Shown here one piece after another: positions 5,052 to 5,204 of a DNA stretch of 5,204 bases. Under the pieces are notes generated by a model. That model was not told the DNA's origin. It made no database searches and worked only from the letters and a program-made list of their open reading frames with translations. Within the stretch, counting starts at the first letter, position 1, and the number at the start of each line of letters is the position of its first letter. The position numbers and the translations under genes are program-made. Source of the stretch: an uncultured Chloroflexota bacterium (GTDB taxonomy: Bacteria > Chloroflexota > Dehalococcoidia > SAR202 > UBA11138); the NCBI GenBank assembly GCA_913046025.1, contig CAJWRP010000212.1:1-5204 (forward strand), in the 5' to 3' direction.

Positions 5052-5204
5052 CTAACAACCTATGTCGAACAACCGCGGGGATAATTGCGCATATCCGATG
5101 CCCACGTCATCATTAACCTGCGGCAGCCAATTTGAAGCAATCCTATTTCCCAGTGCAACTTGCGAACATGCGTTCCGAAGACTTAGAATTAAGGCATCGA
5201 TAGG
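5052..5204 (-). CDS. Possible 3' end of a gene entering from the right edge
   Basis: One minus-strand frame is open from the right edge to a TAG at 5052-5054, giving 50 residues. It contains NRIASNWLPQVNDD and GIGYAQLSPRLFDIGC. I do not recognise a family. Fifty open codons can occur by chance, so this is only a candidate. It could equally be part of the decayed tract that includes the lipoprotein remnant. Confidence 0.25.
   Translation of the reverse strand, partial: PIDALILSLRNACSQVALGNRIASNWLPQVNDDVGIGYAQLSPRLFDIGC

Noticed and set aside
1..5204. tRNA or rRNA genes, CRISPR arrays, insertion sequences, phage or defence genes
   Set aside because: I saw no cloverleaf-like sequence, regular spaced repeats, transposase motifs or terminal repeats with target duplications. 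The pseudogenes are broken by point changes and small deletions.

Overview
The window looks like a chromosomal segment from a free-living or host-associated bacterium of about half GC (estimated by eye). Chloroflexota (Dehalococcoidia/SAR202-like) is my best guess. It rests on the style of the L19 protein, with its Arg/Gly-rich centre and short N-terminus, and on the mix of VOC dioxygenase-like, ThuA-like and MFS genes. This is an inference, not a proven assignment.

Layout. Positions 1-2124 hold three minus-strand genes that read open. They are a VOC/glyoxalase-fold protein (1651-2124), a small one-helix membrane protein (1282-1584) and an MFS transporter (1-1258, cut by the left edge). The last two are separated by 23 bases and look co-transcribed. 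A perfect 8-bp hairpin lies between the VOC gene and the small gene. Positions 2302-3592, also minus strand, hold the remains of a two-gene operon. A HAD hydrolase (beta-phosphoglucomutase-like) is broken by five in-frame stops and at least two frameshifts. It is followed by a ThuA-like gene with an apparent internal deletion and a C-terminal frameshift. Both keep good ribosome binding sites, and the HAD gene keeps an extended -10 promoter. Position 3724 onward on the plus strand is an intact rplS (ribosomal protein L19), ended by a 14-bp perfect terminator hairpin at 4085-4116. From 4342 to 4980 (minus) there is a probable decayed lipoprotein gene with an intact signal peptide and lipobox but several internal stops. 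The last 224 bases hold only a short open frame running off the right edge.

How it fits together. The only essential gene is rplS, which appears to be transcribed alone from its own promoter, back to back with the HAD promoter. On each side of it lie dead or dying genes. The main message is gene decay: three probable pseudogenes cover about 1.8 kb of 5.2 kb, next to intact genes. I see no insertion sequence, CRISPR array, phage gene, tRNA or rRNA, and I did not find a convincing new multi-gene system.
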